NCBI GenBank assembly: GCA_024711345.1
Contig: JANJTA010000008.1
Span: 59,470 to 123,469 of the forward strand
Length of the DNA stretch: 64,000 nt
Origin: Rhodanobacter sp.
GTDB taxonomy: Bacteria; Pseudomonadota; Gammaproteobacteria; Xanthomonadales; Rhodanobacteraceae
Reading direction: 5' to 3'
Below are positions 20,876 to 30,414 of this stretch, in pieces; the first letter of the stretch is position 1, and the number at the start of each line of letters is the position of its first letter. The position numbers and the translations under genes are program-made. The notes below the pieces were generated by a model, which was not told the DNA's origin, ran no database searches, and worked only from the letters and a program-made list of their open reading frames with translations.

Positions 20876-22336
20876 TCATTCCGCGCGCTCGCGCACTGCT
20901 TCCATCGTCAGCGCGGCCAACTGACGAAGGCGCGTGCCGCCGGCGTCGGTGAGCAGTTGTTTCAGGCGCTCGCCGGCGTCGTGCTGGTCGAGGCTCTGGC
21001 GTTCGGCCAGCGAGGCGGCCAGCGCGCGGCCCATCGAGTCGAAGATCAGCGCGTAGGCAAACGCGTGCAGTACGCCGCCGCCCAGCGTGCCGAGGCCGGG
21101 AAACGCCTTCAGCGCGTTGCCGGCGATGGCCAGCACGATCGAGCTGCCGGTGCGCAGGGTGAGTTTCGCCTGCTGCACGAAATCCTCGACCTGCACCTCG
21201 CTGACCTTCACGCCATAGAGTTCCGCGAGCGCGCGGGTGAGGCCGGCGGCAAGCACGCCCTGGATCACCAGGTCGCTGCCCGGCGCCACCGCAGCGAGCG
21301 CGCCGACGATCGCGCGGCGCGCGTACTGGCGCACGATGCGCTCGGCTTGCTCGGCGCGGGTTTGCGCTTCGAGCGCACCGGTGCGCTGGTGCAGGCCGGC
21401 CAGCACCGCGTGCTCGCGCAGGTCCTCCAGGCCTTCGGCGCCGGGCGCGGTGAGTCGTTCGAGCGCCAGCAGCAGCGGCTCGATCGCCGGCTTGCGCTGG
21501 CGTTCGACCGACTCGGTACGGCCGTCGGCCAGCTGGCGCTGGTAGCGCTCAAGACCGCCGGCGCTGATTGCCAGCACCGCGCTGGCGACGCCGCGCGCGT
21601 GGCGGCGCAGGCGCTCCAGCAGTAGCGCGCGTTCCGCGTCGCTCCACTGGTCGGCCTTGTTCAGCACCAGCAGCAGCGGCTTGCCGAAGTCGGCCAGCCA
21701 GCGCAGTTCGTCGGCCTGGCTGCGGTTGAGGTCGCCAGCGCACAGGTAGATCACCGCATGCGCGCGCAGCGCTTCCTCGCGCGCCAGTGCTTCATGCGCC
21801 TCGCCGCCGGCCTCGCGGCTGCCGGGCACGTCGGCCAGCACCAGCGTGCGGCCATCCGGCAGGCGACTGTCGTAATGGCCGACGGCGCGGGTGGTGCCCC
21901 CGCGCACGTCGCTGGCGATCTGCGCCTGCGGCGCCAACGCGCGCACCAGGCTGGACTTGCCGCTGGAGATTTCGCCGAACAACGCGACGTAGACGCGCGC
22001 GCTGGCGCGGCGGCGGTCGAGTTCGCCCAGTTCCGCCGTCAGCGCACCGGTATCGGCGCCGCGGTCGCGCAGCTGGCCGATGCGCTGCTCCAGGCTGCCA
22101 CGATCGGGCGCCGGTGGCGGCCGGCGTCGCCGGCGCGGACGCAGCAGCCACCACAGCACGGCGAGGCCGGCCGCGGCGAAGACCAGCAGCACGCCGCCCA
22201 GCGTCCACTGCAGCCACGTCGGCAGATCCAGGAAACGCTGGGCCAGCGCCAGCGCGCGTTCGGCGGCAGCGAACAGCAGCCACAGCAGCGCGGCCATGGC
22301 CAGCGCGGTGAGCAGCAATCGCGGGCGGCGGGACAT
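20876..22336 (-). CDS. Membrane-anchored P-loop GTPase with DUF697 domain
   Basis: A 486-residue protein with two N-terminal membrane segments (about 8-25 and 42-65), a basic Arg/Pro stretch, and a dynamin/Era-like GTPase domain at about 110-290. The G1 loop is GEISSGKSSLV, G3 is DVPG and G4 is NKAD, so nucleotide binding should be intact. The C-terminal part (about 340-470) is a hydrophobic DUF697 domain as in YcjF-like proteins. A role in envelope stress or membrane remodelling is a family-level guess only. Confidence 0.85.
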   Translation of the reverse strand: MSRRPRLLLTALAMAALLWLLFAAAERALALAQRFLDLPTWLQWTLGGVLLVFAAAGLAVLWWLLRPRRRRRPPPAPDRGSLEQRIGQLRDRGADTGALTAELGELDRRRASARVYVALFGEISSGKSSLVRALAPQAQIASDVRGGTTRAVGHYDSRLPDGRTLVLADVPGSREAGGEAHEALAREEALRAHAVIYLCAGDLNRSQADELRWLADFGKPLLLVLNKADQWSDAERALLLERLRRHARGVASAVLAISAGGLERYQRQLADGRTESVERQRKPAIEPLLLALERLTAPGAEGLEDLREHAVLAGLHQRTGALEAQTRAEQAERIVRQYARRAIVGALAAVAPGSDLVIQGVLAAGLTRALAELYGVKVSEVQVEDFVQQAKLTLRTGSSIVLAIAGNALKAFPGLGTLGGGVLHAFAYALIFDSMGRALAASLAERQSLDQHDAGERLKQLLTDAGGTRLRQLAALTMEAVRERAE

Positions 22337-22481
22337 GCGCGCATTCTAGCCAGCTTCCTGCGGCCGCCCTTGCGCGCCGCCGGCTCGCGCCCGCCGCGGG
22401 GTTTTGGCACTATCGTGCGTTGGTGGCATGGCTGCGGCCGACACGGGTGCGGCGGGTATGGCACCGGGTTGCGGGGGGCTG

Positions 22482-23139
22482 ATGGGGAACCGATCGAGAT
22501 TGTCCGCTTGGCTGCTGGGCCTGGCGCTGGTCCTGCTGGCGTCCGCCGCGCCCCAGGGCTTCGCCGCTCCCGCGGCAACCGGTGCTGATGCGGCCGGGCC
22601 GTTGCCGACGCCCCAGTTCCGCCGCTACGGCACCGCCGACGGCCTGCCCAGCGGGGCGGTCTATGCGGTGGCGCAGGACCGCCACGGCCTGCTCTGGTTC
22701 GGCTCGGCCGGCGGCCTGGCGCGCTTCGATGGCGTGGACTTCAAGGTGTTCCGGCACGTGGTGGGCGACCCGCGGTCGTTGCCGGCCAACCAGACCTATA
22801 CCCTGTTCGTCGATCGCGACAATCGCATCTGGGCCGGCGGCGTCTCCACCGGGCTCACCGTCTACGACCAGGACAGCGGCCGCTTCCGGCAGTGGCAGCA
22901 CGACCGAGCACGGCAGCGTCACGCTGAGCGCGCAGCCGCTGGCCGACGGGTTGCAGTTCAGCGTGAGCGACACCGGCCCGGGCATTCCCGAAGCCAGCCA
23001 GGCGCGCCTGTTCCAGCGCTTCGAGCAGGCGGAGAGCCCGCAGCGGCGTGCCGGCAGCGGGCTGGGGCTGGCGATCTGCCGCGAGCTGGTGGAGATGATG
23101 GGTGGCAGCATCGAGCTGGAATCGCGGCTGGGCCACGGC
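22482..23139 (+). pseudogene. Deleted hybrid sensor kinase (propeller start joined out of frame to ATPase fragment)
   Basis: From ATG 22482 a signal peptide and the first propeller repeats (FRRYGTADGLPSGAVYAVAQ) resemble the intact kinase at 23635. Near 22903 the sequence jumps to the HATPase domain (TEHGSVTLSAQPLADG, DTGPGIPEAS, GSGLGLAI) in another frame. About 3.6 kb worth of kinase is thus reduced to about 650 bases. The segment 22903-23139 matches 26512-26748 of the intact gene over 237 bases with five mismatches, all at third codon positions. The N-terminal part is much more diverged. Homology stops abruptly at 23139. No functional product is expected. Confidence 0.9.
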
Positions 23140-23220
23140 CCTTTAGGTTTCAAGATGTCTAGAACCATTTAGGAATTGAAGCCTGCATTGGTTCGGAGTG
23201 TTCAGAAATTAGCTTTAAAA

Positions 23221-23249
23221 AAAACGGCCGCCACTTAGGCGGCCGTTTT
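23221..23249. terminator. Strong bidirectional terminator
   Basis: AAAACGGCCGCC (23221-23232) and GGCGGCCGTTTT (23238-23249) pair perfectly around ACTTA. Read leftward, the stem is followed by eight T. It begins 8 bases after the stop of the 22-codon minus-strand frame, so it most likely ends that small transcript. Confidence 0.92.
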
Positions 23250-23257
23250 CTTTACTT

Positions 23258-23326
23258 TTAGCCCTTTTGCCCATCAACCACTTTGAACGCGGTGATGCCA
23301 AAGAACTCAGCCAGTGCTTCCAACAT
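23258..23326 (-). CDS. 22-codon small ORF or small RNA gene with own signals
   Basis: The frame begins MLEALAEFFGITAFKVVDG and ends three residues later. AAAGGGGA lies 8-10 bases upstream of its ATG, a better ribosome site than most genes here have. The stop is 8 bases before a perfect terminator, and a promoter-like pair lies at 23441-23412. This gives a predicted transcript of about 190 bases. An overlapping upstream frame (ATG near 23389, starting MDDDYEHFLSTLRFISKG) runs into it in another phase. I do not recognise the peptide. It could be a real small protein, a leader, or part of a non-coding RNA. Confidence 0.45.
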   Translation of the reverse strand: MLEALAEFFGITAFKVVDGQKG

Positions 23327-23411
23327 AATTAGTCCCCTTTGAGATAAATCGCAGTGTTGACAAGAAATGCTCGTAATCGTCATCCATGGTTTACTGAGTG
23401 CTTCCTTTTTC

Positions 23412-23441
23412 ATTTAAGCGCAGGGACAAGCTTATCGTCAA
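23412..23441 (-). promoter_or_regulatory. Possible promoter of the small minus-strand transcript
   Basis: On the minus strand, TTGACG (23441-23436) matches the -35 consensus at five of six bases. It is followed after 18 bases by TTAAAT (23417-23412), a four-of-six -10. The predicted start near 23404 leaves a leader of about 80 bases before the small ORF. Confidence 0.4.
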
Positions 23442-23634
23442 TGAGTTGGACGGTATATAAATGACAGTAGGGAAGTTCGCGCTAGATGGTGCGCGATCAA
23501 ACGCTTTGAACTGGCGTCGCGCTCGATGCATCGGTTGAGAACCGGCTCGCGTTAGTATGGGGCTTTTGGCATCATGGCCGGCACGGGACGGCCAGCTGCC
23601 GCCACGGCGCCTCGCCATGCGGTACGGCGCAGGC

Positions 23635-26600
23635 ATGCAGGGACGCCCGAAGGGGACAATCCAAATGGTTTCGGCAGTCTTGCTGGTCCTGGCCCTTGGC
23701 TTGGCCACGCCCTCCGGCGTGCCGGCCCCCGCCGCTACCGCGACGCAGGCCGATCCGCTGCCGACCCCGCGGTTCCGTCGCTACAGCACCTCGAACGGCT
23801 TGCCGAGCACCAACGTCTATGCCGTGGTGCAGGACCGCGAAGGCGCGATCTGGTTTGGCACCAAGGGCGGCCTGGCGCGCTTCGACGGCGTCGGCTTCAA
23901 GGTGTTCCGGCACGCCGAGAACGATCCGGGCTCGCTGTACAACAACGGCATCGCCACGCTGGTGATCGATCGGCGCGGGCGCCTGTGGGCCGCCGGCCTG
24001 AATGCGGGGCTGAACCGCTACGACGAGGAGCGCGGCACGTTCCGCCACTGGGGGCATGACCCGGCCGACCCCGCCAGCCTGGCCAGCGACCGGGTCTGGG
24101 CGGTGGCGCAGACCGCCGACGGCAGCTTGTGGGTAGGCAGCGCCGGTGGCCTCGACCGCATGCAGCCGGATGAACAAGGCTTCGAGCACGTGGTCGATCC
24201 GCAGCTTGGCGCCACGCCGTCCGCGGTGGGCACCGTGGCGGCGCTGTACGTGGACGGGCACGATCGCATGTGGATCGGCAGCAGCCATGGCGTGTTCGTG
24301 CGCGAGGCCGACGGCAGCATCCGCCGCGTGCCGTCGGCCGAGCCGCAGCGGGTCATCGACGCGTGGCGGATCGACGGCAATGGCGACGAAGTGCGCATTG
24401 CCGCCACCGATGCGCTGTGGATCGTCGGCGCGGACGGCGTGGCGCGCCGCTTCGGCGCCGGGGTGATTCCCGCCACCAACGTGATGAGCAGCGTGCGCGA
24501 CCAGGCGGGCCGCCTGTGGGTCGGCACGCAGAAGGGGCTGTTCCTGCAGGCGCAGCCGGGCGGCCCGGTCACCGCGGTGGCCGACCAGCCGGTGCTGTAC
24601 GGCAATCTGCCGGGCACCTGGGTATGGCAGCTGATGGTCGACCGCGAAGGCGGCCTGTGGGCGGTGCTGTACGACGGCGGTGTGGCCTACCTGGGACCGG
24701 GCTGGAACCGCTTCAGCCGCTTCACGCATACGCCGGACGATCCGTCCAGCCTGCGCGACGCGATCGCCACCACGATGGCGCGCGGCAAGGACGGTCGCCA
24801 CGTGTGGGTGGGCCAGCGCAGCGGCCGGATCGACCGGCTCGACCCGCTGACCGGTACGGTCGAGCACGTGCTGTCGGGCTTGCGTGGCGACGTGGTGGGC
24901 ATGACCGAGGACGCCAGGCGGCGCCTGTGGGTGGTGGTGCAGGGCGCGCTGTACCGCAATACCGGCGGGCGGCTCGATCGCGTCGATCCGGCCGGCGCGG
25001 TGCTGCAGCGGCCGCTGGAAGTGGAGACCGGACCGGACGGCCAGATGTATGCGCGCACCTTCGGCCAGGGCCTGTTCCGCATCGACCCGGAGACGCTGGC
25101 GATCCAGCCGGTGCCGATGGACGGCTCCAGCGACAAGGTGCGCTGGGGCAGCCAGATGACGCTGCACGACGGTGTCTTCTGGTATGCCAGCGACGGCGGC
25201 ATGATGTGGCTGGACACGGCGCGGGACCGTTTCGTGATGGTGCCGGGCGGACCGGCCGGGCAATCCGTCGACGCCTTCGATTTCACCGCCGACGGGCTGT
25301 GGATGGCCAATGCCGACGGACTGGTCCACTACCGCCGGCGCGAAGGCGGCATCGTGGCCGATCGCCGGGTCGACGCGGCGCATGGCTGGCCGTCGGTCAG
25401 CGTCACCGACCTGCGCGTCGACGCCGCCGGCCGCGTCTGGATATTCGGTCACGATGGCCTGTGGCGGTTCGACCCGGATACCGGTGCGTTCCGTTTGTTC
25501 GGCCTGCAGGACGGCCTGACCAATGGCGAGTTCTTCCGCGGCTACGCGCGCATGCCCAGCGGCTATATCTATGCCGCCACCCTGGGCGGCGTGGTGGCGT
25601 TCAACCCGGATCGCAGCAACCGGCAAACCAGCGTGCCGCAGATGGCGCTCACCCAGGCCCGGGTGCGCCACCGCGGCGCCATCCAGATACTGCCGATCGG
25701 CACGCAGCCCTTGCACATGGACTGGCACGACAGCCAGCTCGCGATCGAGGCGCGGGTGTTTTCCTACGTCGACCCGGCGGCCAATCGCTATCGCTTCCTG
25801 CTGCACGGTTTCGACAGCGACTGGGTGGACACGGGCAACCGCGGCGAGCGGGATTTCACCGGGCTGGGCGCGGGGGATTACACGCTGGAGGTGATGGCCG
25901 CGGGGGCGAACGACGTGTGGGTGCAACTGGCCGCGCCGCTGCGCATCCACGTGGAGGCGCCGCCGTGGCGGCGCTGGTGGGCGTGGGCGCTCTACGTGCT
26001 GCTGGCGGCGGCGCTGGCGGGGCTGGTGCTGCGCAGCTGGCGCCGGCGCATGGCGCAGCGCCACCGCATGCAGCTGGTGGAGCAGCAGCGGCAGCTGGCG
26101 GAAGCGGCGAGCGCGGCCAAGACGCAGTTCCTGGCCACGCTGAGCCACGAGATCCGCACGCCGATGACCGGCGTGATGGGCATGGCCGAGCTGCTGCTGA
26201 GCACGCCGTTGAACCGCCAGCAGCACGACTACACGCAGGCGATGCAGCGCTCCGGCGGGATGCTGCTGAAGCTGCTCAACGACGCGCTGGACCTGGCACG
26301 GATCGAGGCGGGCAAGCTGGAGCTGGAGCCGGTGCCGTTCGAGCCGCGGCAGCTGCTGGAAGACGTGGCGCAGCTGGAGCAGGGCCTGGCGCATGCCAAG
26401 GGCATCCGCTTCGTGCTGGCGCTGGCCGACGACCTGCCGGCCCAGCTGCTGGGCGACGCGGTGCGGATCAAGCAGATCCTGCTGAACCTGGCCAACAACG
26501 CGCTGAAGTTCACCGAGCACGGCAGCGTCACGCTGAGTGCGCAGCCGCTGGCCGACGGGTTGCAGTTCAGCGTGAGCGACACCGGCCCGGGCATTCCCGA

Positions 26601-27207
26601 AGCCAGCCAGGCGCGCCTGTTCCAGCGCTTCGAGCAGGCCGAGAGTCCGCAGCGGCGTGCCGGCAGCGGGCTGGGGCTGGCGATCTGCCGCGAGCTGGTG
26701 GAGATGATGGGCGGCAGCATCGAGCTGGAATCGCGGCTGGGTCACGGCAGCACGTTCCGGGTGCGGCTGCCGCTGGGCGCGCCGGCGGTGGCGCCGGCGC
26801 CGGTGGAGCGCCCGAGCGGGCGCCGCTACCGATTGCTGCTGGTGGAGGACGACACCATCGTGGCGGCGGTGATCCGCGGCCTGCTGGAGCGCGAGGGCCA
26901 CGCGGTGGTGCACGTGGTGAACGGGCTGCTCGCGCTGGCCGAGCTGGCGCATGCGCAGTTCGACGCGGTGCTGCTGGACCTGGACCTGCCGGGCGTGGAC
27001 GGCTTCCAGATCGCGCGGCTGATCCGCCAGCGCGAGGCGGCCGGGCAACGCCTGCCGATCGTGGCGGTGACCGCGCGCCAGGGCAGCGAGGACGAGGCGA
27101 AGGCGCGCGCGGCGGGCATGGACGGCTTCCTGCGCAAGCCGCTCAGCGGCGAGCAACTAGTGGCCGCGCTGGCGCGGGTGGTGGACGGCGCGCTGGCGCC
27201 GGCCTGA
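23635..27207 (+). CDS. Hybrid sensor histidine kinase with periplasmic two-component propeller
   Basis: A 1190-residue one-protein two-component system. A signal peptide is followed by propeller repeats (about 40-690), a Y_Y_Y domain (about 695-765) and one membrane segment (about 780-802). Then come a HisKA domain with phospho-acceptor His near 838 (LSHEIRTP), HATPase (about 945-1055, with NNALKFTE, DTGPGIP, GSGLGLAI) and a receiver domain with Asp near 1115 (LLDLDLPG). There is no DNA-binding output domain. Such proteins often sense carbohydrate fragments in the periplasm, but the ligand is unknown. I chose ATG 23635 because it gives a positively charged signal peptide; 23665 is an alternative with a better ribosome site. 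Confidence 0.93.
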   Translation: MQGRPKGTIQMVSAVLLVLALGLATPSGVPAPAATATQADPLPTPRFRRYSTSNGLPSTNVYAVVQDREGAIWFGTKGGLARFDGVGFKVFRHAENDPGSLYNNGIATLVIDRRGRLWAAGLNAGLNRYDEERGTFRHWGHDPADPASLASDRVWAVAQTADGSLWVGSAGGLDRMQPDEQGFEHVVDPQLGATPSAVGTVAALYVDGHDRMWIGSSHGVFVREADGSIRRVPSAEPQRVIDAWRIDGNGDEVRIAATDALWIVGADGVARRFGAGVIPATNVMSSVRDQAGRLWVGTQKGLFLQAQPGGPVTAVADQPVLYGNLPGTWVWQLMVDREGGLWAVLYDGGVAYLGPGWNRFSRFTHTPDDPSSLRDAIATTMARGKDGRHVWVGQRSGRIDRLDPLTGTVEHVLSGLRGDVVGMTEDARRRLWVVVQGALYRNTGGRLDRVDPAGAVLQRPLEVETGPDGQMYARTFGQGLFRIDPETLAIQPVPMDGSSDKVRWGSQMTLHDGVFWYASDGGMMWLDTARDRFVMVPGGPAGQSVDAFDFTADGLWMANADGLVHYRRREGGIVADRRVDAAHGWPSVSVTDLRVDAAGRVWIFGHDGLWRFDPDTGAFRLFGLQDGLTNGEFFRGYARMPSGYIYAATLGGVVAFNPDRSNRQTSVPQMALTQARVRHRGAIQILPIGTQPLHMDWHDSQLAIEARVFSYVDPAANRYRFLLHGFDSDWVDTGNRGERDFTGLGAGDYTLEVMAAGANDVWVQLAAPLRIHVEAPPWRRWWAWALYVLLAAALAGLVLRSWRRRMAQRHRMQLVEQQRQLAEAASAAKTQFLATLSHEIRTPMTGVMGMAELLLSTPLNRQQHDYTQAMQRSGGMLLKLLNDALDLARIEAGKLELEPVPFEPRQLLEDVAQLEQGLAHAKGIRFVLALADDLPAQLLGDAVRIKQILLNLANNALKFTEHGSVTLSAQPLADGLQFSVSDTGPGIPEASQARLFQRFEQAESPQRRAGSGLGLAICRELVEMMGGSIELESRLGHGSTFRVRLPLGAPAVAPAPVERPSGRRYRLLLVEDDTIVAAVIRGLLEREGHAVVHVVNGLLALAELAHAQFDAVLLDLDLPGVDGFQIARLIRQREAAGQRLPIVAVTARQGSEDEAKARAAGMDGFLRKPLSGEQLVAALARVVDGALAPA

Positions 27208-27264
27208 GCGCCGCGCCCGGCCGGCGCCGACGTCCCGCGGCGGCAGCCTCGCCTGAGCCGCGGC

Positions 27265-27687
27265 TCACATGTCGTACTTGTGCAGCTCGAAACCCAGTCG
27301 CTGGTACTCGCGCCAGCGCGTGCGCGAGCCCTCGCGCTCGGCCGGCTCGGCGGCCACCACTTCCAGCACGCGCTGGTAGCGGCCGGCCGGGCAGTGCTCG
27401 CGCAGGTTGATCAGCAGCGGGCGGTCGGGCGTGTCCACGCCGGGCGGCACGATCAGTACCGCGGTCTCGTCGTCGTCGTCATCGCCGGCCAGCTGGTGCG
27501 GGATCATCGCGTCGTCGTCGAACGCCCACAGCAGTTCGTCCAGCGCTTCGGCCTGGGCAAAGTCGCGCGCCAGGATCAGCGTCGGCTGCCCGCTGGCGAA
27601 CGCCTTTTTCGCCAGCTCGCAGACCAGCAGCAGCGGCTGCTCGCGGAAGCGCGGCTTGTCGATCAGGTAGAAGTCGGCGCGGGTCAT
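27265..27687 (-). CDS. holC: DNA polymerase III subunit chi
   Basis: HolC (chi) links the clamp loader, through psi, to single-stranded-DNA-binding protein. The 140-residue product starts MTRADFYLIDKPRF and has LVCELAKKAFASGQPTLIL, then the conserved pattern DELLWAFDDDAMIPHQL in the first half. Length is normal. It follows pepA by 22 bases on the same strand, the arrangement known from E. coli and most gammaproteobacteria. Confidence 0.95.
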   Translation of the reverse strand: MTRADFYLIDKPRFREQPLLLVCELAKKAFASGQPTLILARDFAQAEALDELLWAFDDDAMIPHQLAGDDDDDETAVLIVPPGVDTPDRPLLINLREHCPAGRYQRVLEVVAAEPAEREGSRTRWREYQRLGFELHKYDM

Positions 27688-27709
27688 GGCGGTCGGCTCC
27701 GGGCTGCGC

Positions 27710-29197
27710 TCAGCCGGCGCGATCCAGCAGCCACTGCGCCAGCAGCGCCACCGGGCGGCCGGTGGCGAGGCCCTTGCGGCCTTCCTCCCAGGCGGTGCCG
27801 GCGATGTCCAGGTGGGCCCAGCGCTGGCCGTCGGTGAAGCGCGACAGGAAGCAGCCGGCGGTGATCGCGCCGGCGTTCTTGCCGCCGATGTTGGCGACGT
27901 CGGCGAAGCCGGAGTCGAGCTGCGCCTGGTAGTCGTCCCACAGCGGCAGGCGCCAGGCGCGGTCGAGCGTTTCCTCGCCGGCGGCGAGCAGTTCGGCGGC
28001 GAGGTCGTCGTGCTTGCTCATCAGGCCGCTGGCGTGCTTGCCCAGCGCGATCACGCAGGCGCCGGTGAGCGTGGCGGCGTCGACCAGTGCCTGTGGCTGG
28101 AAGGTCTGCGCGGTCCAGGTCAGCGCGTCGCACAGGATCAGCCGGCCCTCGGCGTCGGTGTTGAGCACTTCGATGGTGAGGCCGGACAGGCTGGTCACCA
28201 CGTCGCTGGGGCGGTAGCTGTCGCCGTCGGGCATGTTCTCCACGCTGGGCACCACGCACACCAGGTTGAGCTTCAGGCCCATCTTCACCGCGGCCACGAA
28301 CGCGCCGAGCACGCCGGCGGCGCCGCCCATGTCGAACTTCATCTCCTCCATGCCGGCGCCGGGCTTCAGGCTGATGCCGCCGGAGTCGAAGGTGACGCCC
28401 TTGCCGACCAGCGCGTACGGCTTGTCGCCATCGTTGCCGCCCTTGTATTCGAGCGCGATCAGCCGCGGCTTGTTGACCGAGCCGCGCGCCACCGCCAGCA
28501 GCGAGCCGAAGCCGAGCTTCGCCATCGCCGCCTCGTCGAGCACCTTGCAACCGACCTTGTCCTGCGTGTCGGCGAAGGCCTGGGCCTGCGCGGCGATGTA
28601 CGCGGGGTTGCAGATGTTCGGCGGCAGATTGGCCAGTTCGCGGGCGAAGCGCACGCCCTCGGCGATCGCCACGGCCTGGTCCAGCCCGGCCTGCGCGTCG
28701 GTGCCGGCGGCGAAGCTCAGCGCGGCCAGTTCGGTCTGCTTGCTCTTGTCGCGCGGCTTGAACGTGGCGGTGTAGCGGTAGGCGGCGTAGTCGCAGGCCA
28801 GTGCGGCGATGCGCACGCGCCAGGCGCTGTCGCGGCCGGGCACCTCCACCTCGCTGAGGTAGGACACCGCGTTCGCCACCGGCAGGCGGCCCAGCGCGCG
28901 CGCCGCCTCGAGGTTCACCTTCTGGTAGCGCGCGGCGTCGAACGATTTCTGCGCGCCCAGGCCGACCACCAGCACGCGCTGCGCGGCGATGCCGGCCGGC
29001 GCGAACAGCATGGTGGTGGAACCGGCCTTGCCGCTGATGTCGCCGCTCTCCACCTGGCGCTTGATCGCACCGCCGGCGGCGCTGTCCAGCTGGGCCGCGG
29101 CACTGGTCAGCACGCCCTGTTCGTAGACGCCGACCAGCACGCAGGCGCTGTCGGCGGTGGCGGGGGCGGCGGAGCCAAGGCTGAACTGGAGCGTCAT
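27710..29197 (-). CDS. pepA: Cytosol (leucyl) aminopeptidase PepA
   Basis: PepA is a hexameric two-metal M17 aminopeptidase of the cytosol. In E. coli it also serves as a DNA-bending protein. From ATG 29197 (AGGA upstream) the product is 495 residues, with an N-terminal macro-like domain and a C-terminal catalytic domain. Signature motifs are [17 protein letters not shown] near residue 265 and [13 protein letters not shown] near 345. It is divergent from lptF across about 100 bases. Confidence 0.98.
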   Translation of the reverse strand: MTLQFSLGSAAPATADSACVLVGVYEQGVLTSAAAQLDSAAGGAIKRQVESGDISGKAGSTTMLFAPAGIAAQRVLVVGLGAQKSFDAARYQKVNLEAARALGRLPVANAVSYLSEVEVPGRDSAWRVRIAALACDYAAYRYTATFKPRDKSKQTELAALSFAAGTDAQAGLDQAVAIAEGVRFARELANLPPNICNPAYIAAQAQAFADTQDKVGCKVLDEAAMAKLGFGSLLAVARGSVNKPRLIALEYKGGNDGDKPYALVGKGVTFDSGGISLKPGAGMEEMKFDMGGAAGVLGAFVAAVKMGLKLNLVCVVPSVENMPDGDSYRPSDVVTSLSGLTIEVLNTDAEGRLILCDALTWTAQTFQPQALVDAATLTGACVIALGKHASGLMSKHDDLAAELLAAGEETLDRAWRLPLWDDYQAQLDSGFADVANIGGKNAGAITAGCFLSRFTDGQRWAHLDIAGTAWEEGRKGLATGRPVALLAQWLLDRAG

Positions 29198-29298
29198 CGG
29201 GGGAATTCCTGCGTGGGTCCGGTGCGTGGCCGGACAGGCTAGACTTGCGATTTGCCGGTTCGATCGAGTCCGGCCGTACAAGCGGACAAGTTTATCGC

Positions 29299-30414
29299 AT
29301 GCTGACCATCCTCGACCGCTACTTCCTGCGCGAGCTGGCGCAGACCGTGGCCGCCACCGTGGTGGTGCTGCTGGTGATCGTGGCCGGCAGCGCGTTCGCC
29401 AAGGTGCTGCAGCAGGTCGCCAACGGCAGCTTCCCGGCCAGCGTGATGTTCCAGGTGCTGGGCCTGCGCACGCTCGACGGCCTCACCAACATGCTGCCGC
29501 TGGCCAGCTTCGTCGGCGTGCTGCTGGGGCTGGGGCGGATGTACCGCGAGAGCGAAATGCACGTGCTGTCGTCTTCCGGCATGGGGCCGCGCGGGTTGCT
29601 GCGACCGGTGCTGATCCTGGGCGCGCTGCTGGTGGCGATTACTGCGCTGGTCTCGCTGTGGCTGGGGCCGTGGGCGGTGCGCACCAGCGACGCGCTGGTG
29701 GCCGAGGCGAACCGTTCGGTGATCGCGGCCGGGCTCGACGCCGGGCGCTTCACCGAACTGCCGGGCAAGGGCGGCATCATCTTCGTCGACAGCCTGAGCC
29801 GCGACGGCAGCAAGCTGGGGCGCGCCTTCGTGGCGACCCAGAGCGAGGGCAAGAATGGTCCGCCGCATCTGAAGGTGGTCAGCGCGGCCAGCGGCGAGCT
29901 GTACCAGGAGAGCAACGGCGAAGGCCGCTTCATCGCGTTCAAGGACGGCTGGCAGTACGACATTCCGCTGGGCGAGAACAACTGGCGGCAGATGCAGTAC
30001 CGGCGCAACGACACCTCGCTGTCCAGCGTGCAGGCCGACGACGATGAGGATCCGGCGCACTCCAAGAGCAGCTGGGCGCTGTTCCGCTCGGACGACCCGA
30101 CCGATCGCGCCGAGTTCGCCTGGCGCGCCAACGCACCGCCGCTGACCTTCGTGCTGCTGCTGCTGGCGTTGCCGTTGTCGCGGCAGAGTCCGCGCGAGCC
30201 GAAGTACGGCCGCCTGCTGCTGGCGGTGGTCACGTTCTACCTCTACTACACGCTGCTGGCGCTGGGCCGTGCGCAGATCGGCAAGGGCCACTGGCACAGC
30301 GAGGCGCCGCTGTGGGCGCTGCATGCGCTGGTGCTGGCGCTGGCGCTGTGGATGCTGTGGAAGCAGTATTCCCCGCGCAAGCCGCGCGTATCGTCGCTGG
30401 GCCTGCCTGCATGA
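29299..30414 (+). CDS. lptF: LPS export permease LptF
   Basis: LptF is one of the two half-permeases of the LptB2FGC ABC transporter, which extracts LPS from the inner membrane. The 371-residue product has membrane segments at about 12-35, 55-75 and 100-120, a periplasmic jellyroll of about 125-265, and three more C-terminal segments, as in the YjgP family. ATG 29299 gives the expected [16 protein letters not shown] start. Its stop overlaps lptG (ATGA). Confidence 0.97.
   Translation: MLTILDRYFLRELAQTVAATVVVLLVIVAGSAFAKVLQQVANGSFPASVMFQVLGLRTLDGLTNMLPLASFVGVLLGLGRMYRESEMHVLSSSGMGPRGLLRPVLILGALLVAITALVSLWLGPWAVRTSDALVAEANRSVIAAGLDAGRFTELPGKGGIIFVDSLSRDGSKLGRAFVATQSEGKNGPPHLKVVSAASGELYQESNGEGRFIAFKDGWQYDIPLGENNWRQMQYRRNDTSLSSVQADDDEDPAHSKSSWALFRSDDPTDRAEFAWRANAPPLTFVLLLLALPLSRQSPREPKYGRLLLAVVTFYLYYTLLALGRAQIGKGHWHSEAPLWALHALVLALALWMLWKQYSPRKPRVSSLGLPA

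Larger units (their letters stand above)
23172..23634. other. Low-GC interval between the kinase remnant and the intact kinase
   Basis: This 463-base gap has a G+C content near 40 % in places (24 of 60 bases at 23401-23460), unlike its surroundings. It contains a strong bidirectional terminator, a 22-codon minus-strand frame with ribosome site, and a promoter-like pair reading leftward. A TATATAA box at about 23454-23460 could be the -10 of a rightward promoter for the kinase gene, with a poor -35 (TTATCG, 23432-23437). The layout is that of a divergent regulatory region. Confidence 0.6.

Noticed and set aside
23572..27156. Minus-strand open frame of about 1190 codons opposite the hybrid kinase
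   Set aside because: It mirrors the real kinase gene in the GC-rich complement and has no signal peptide, domain or ribosome site.
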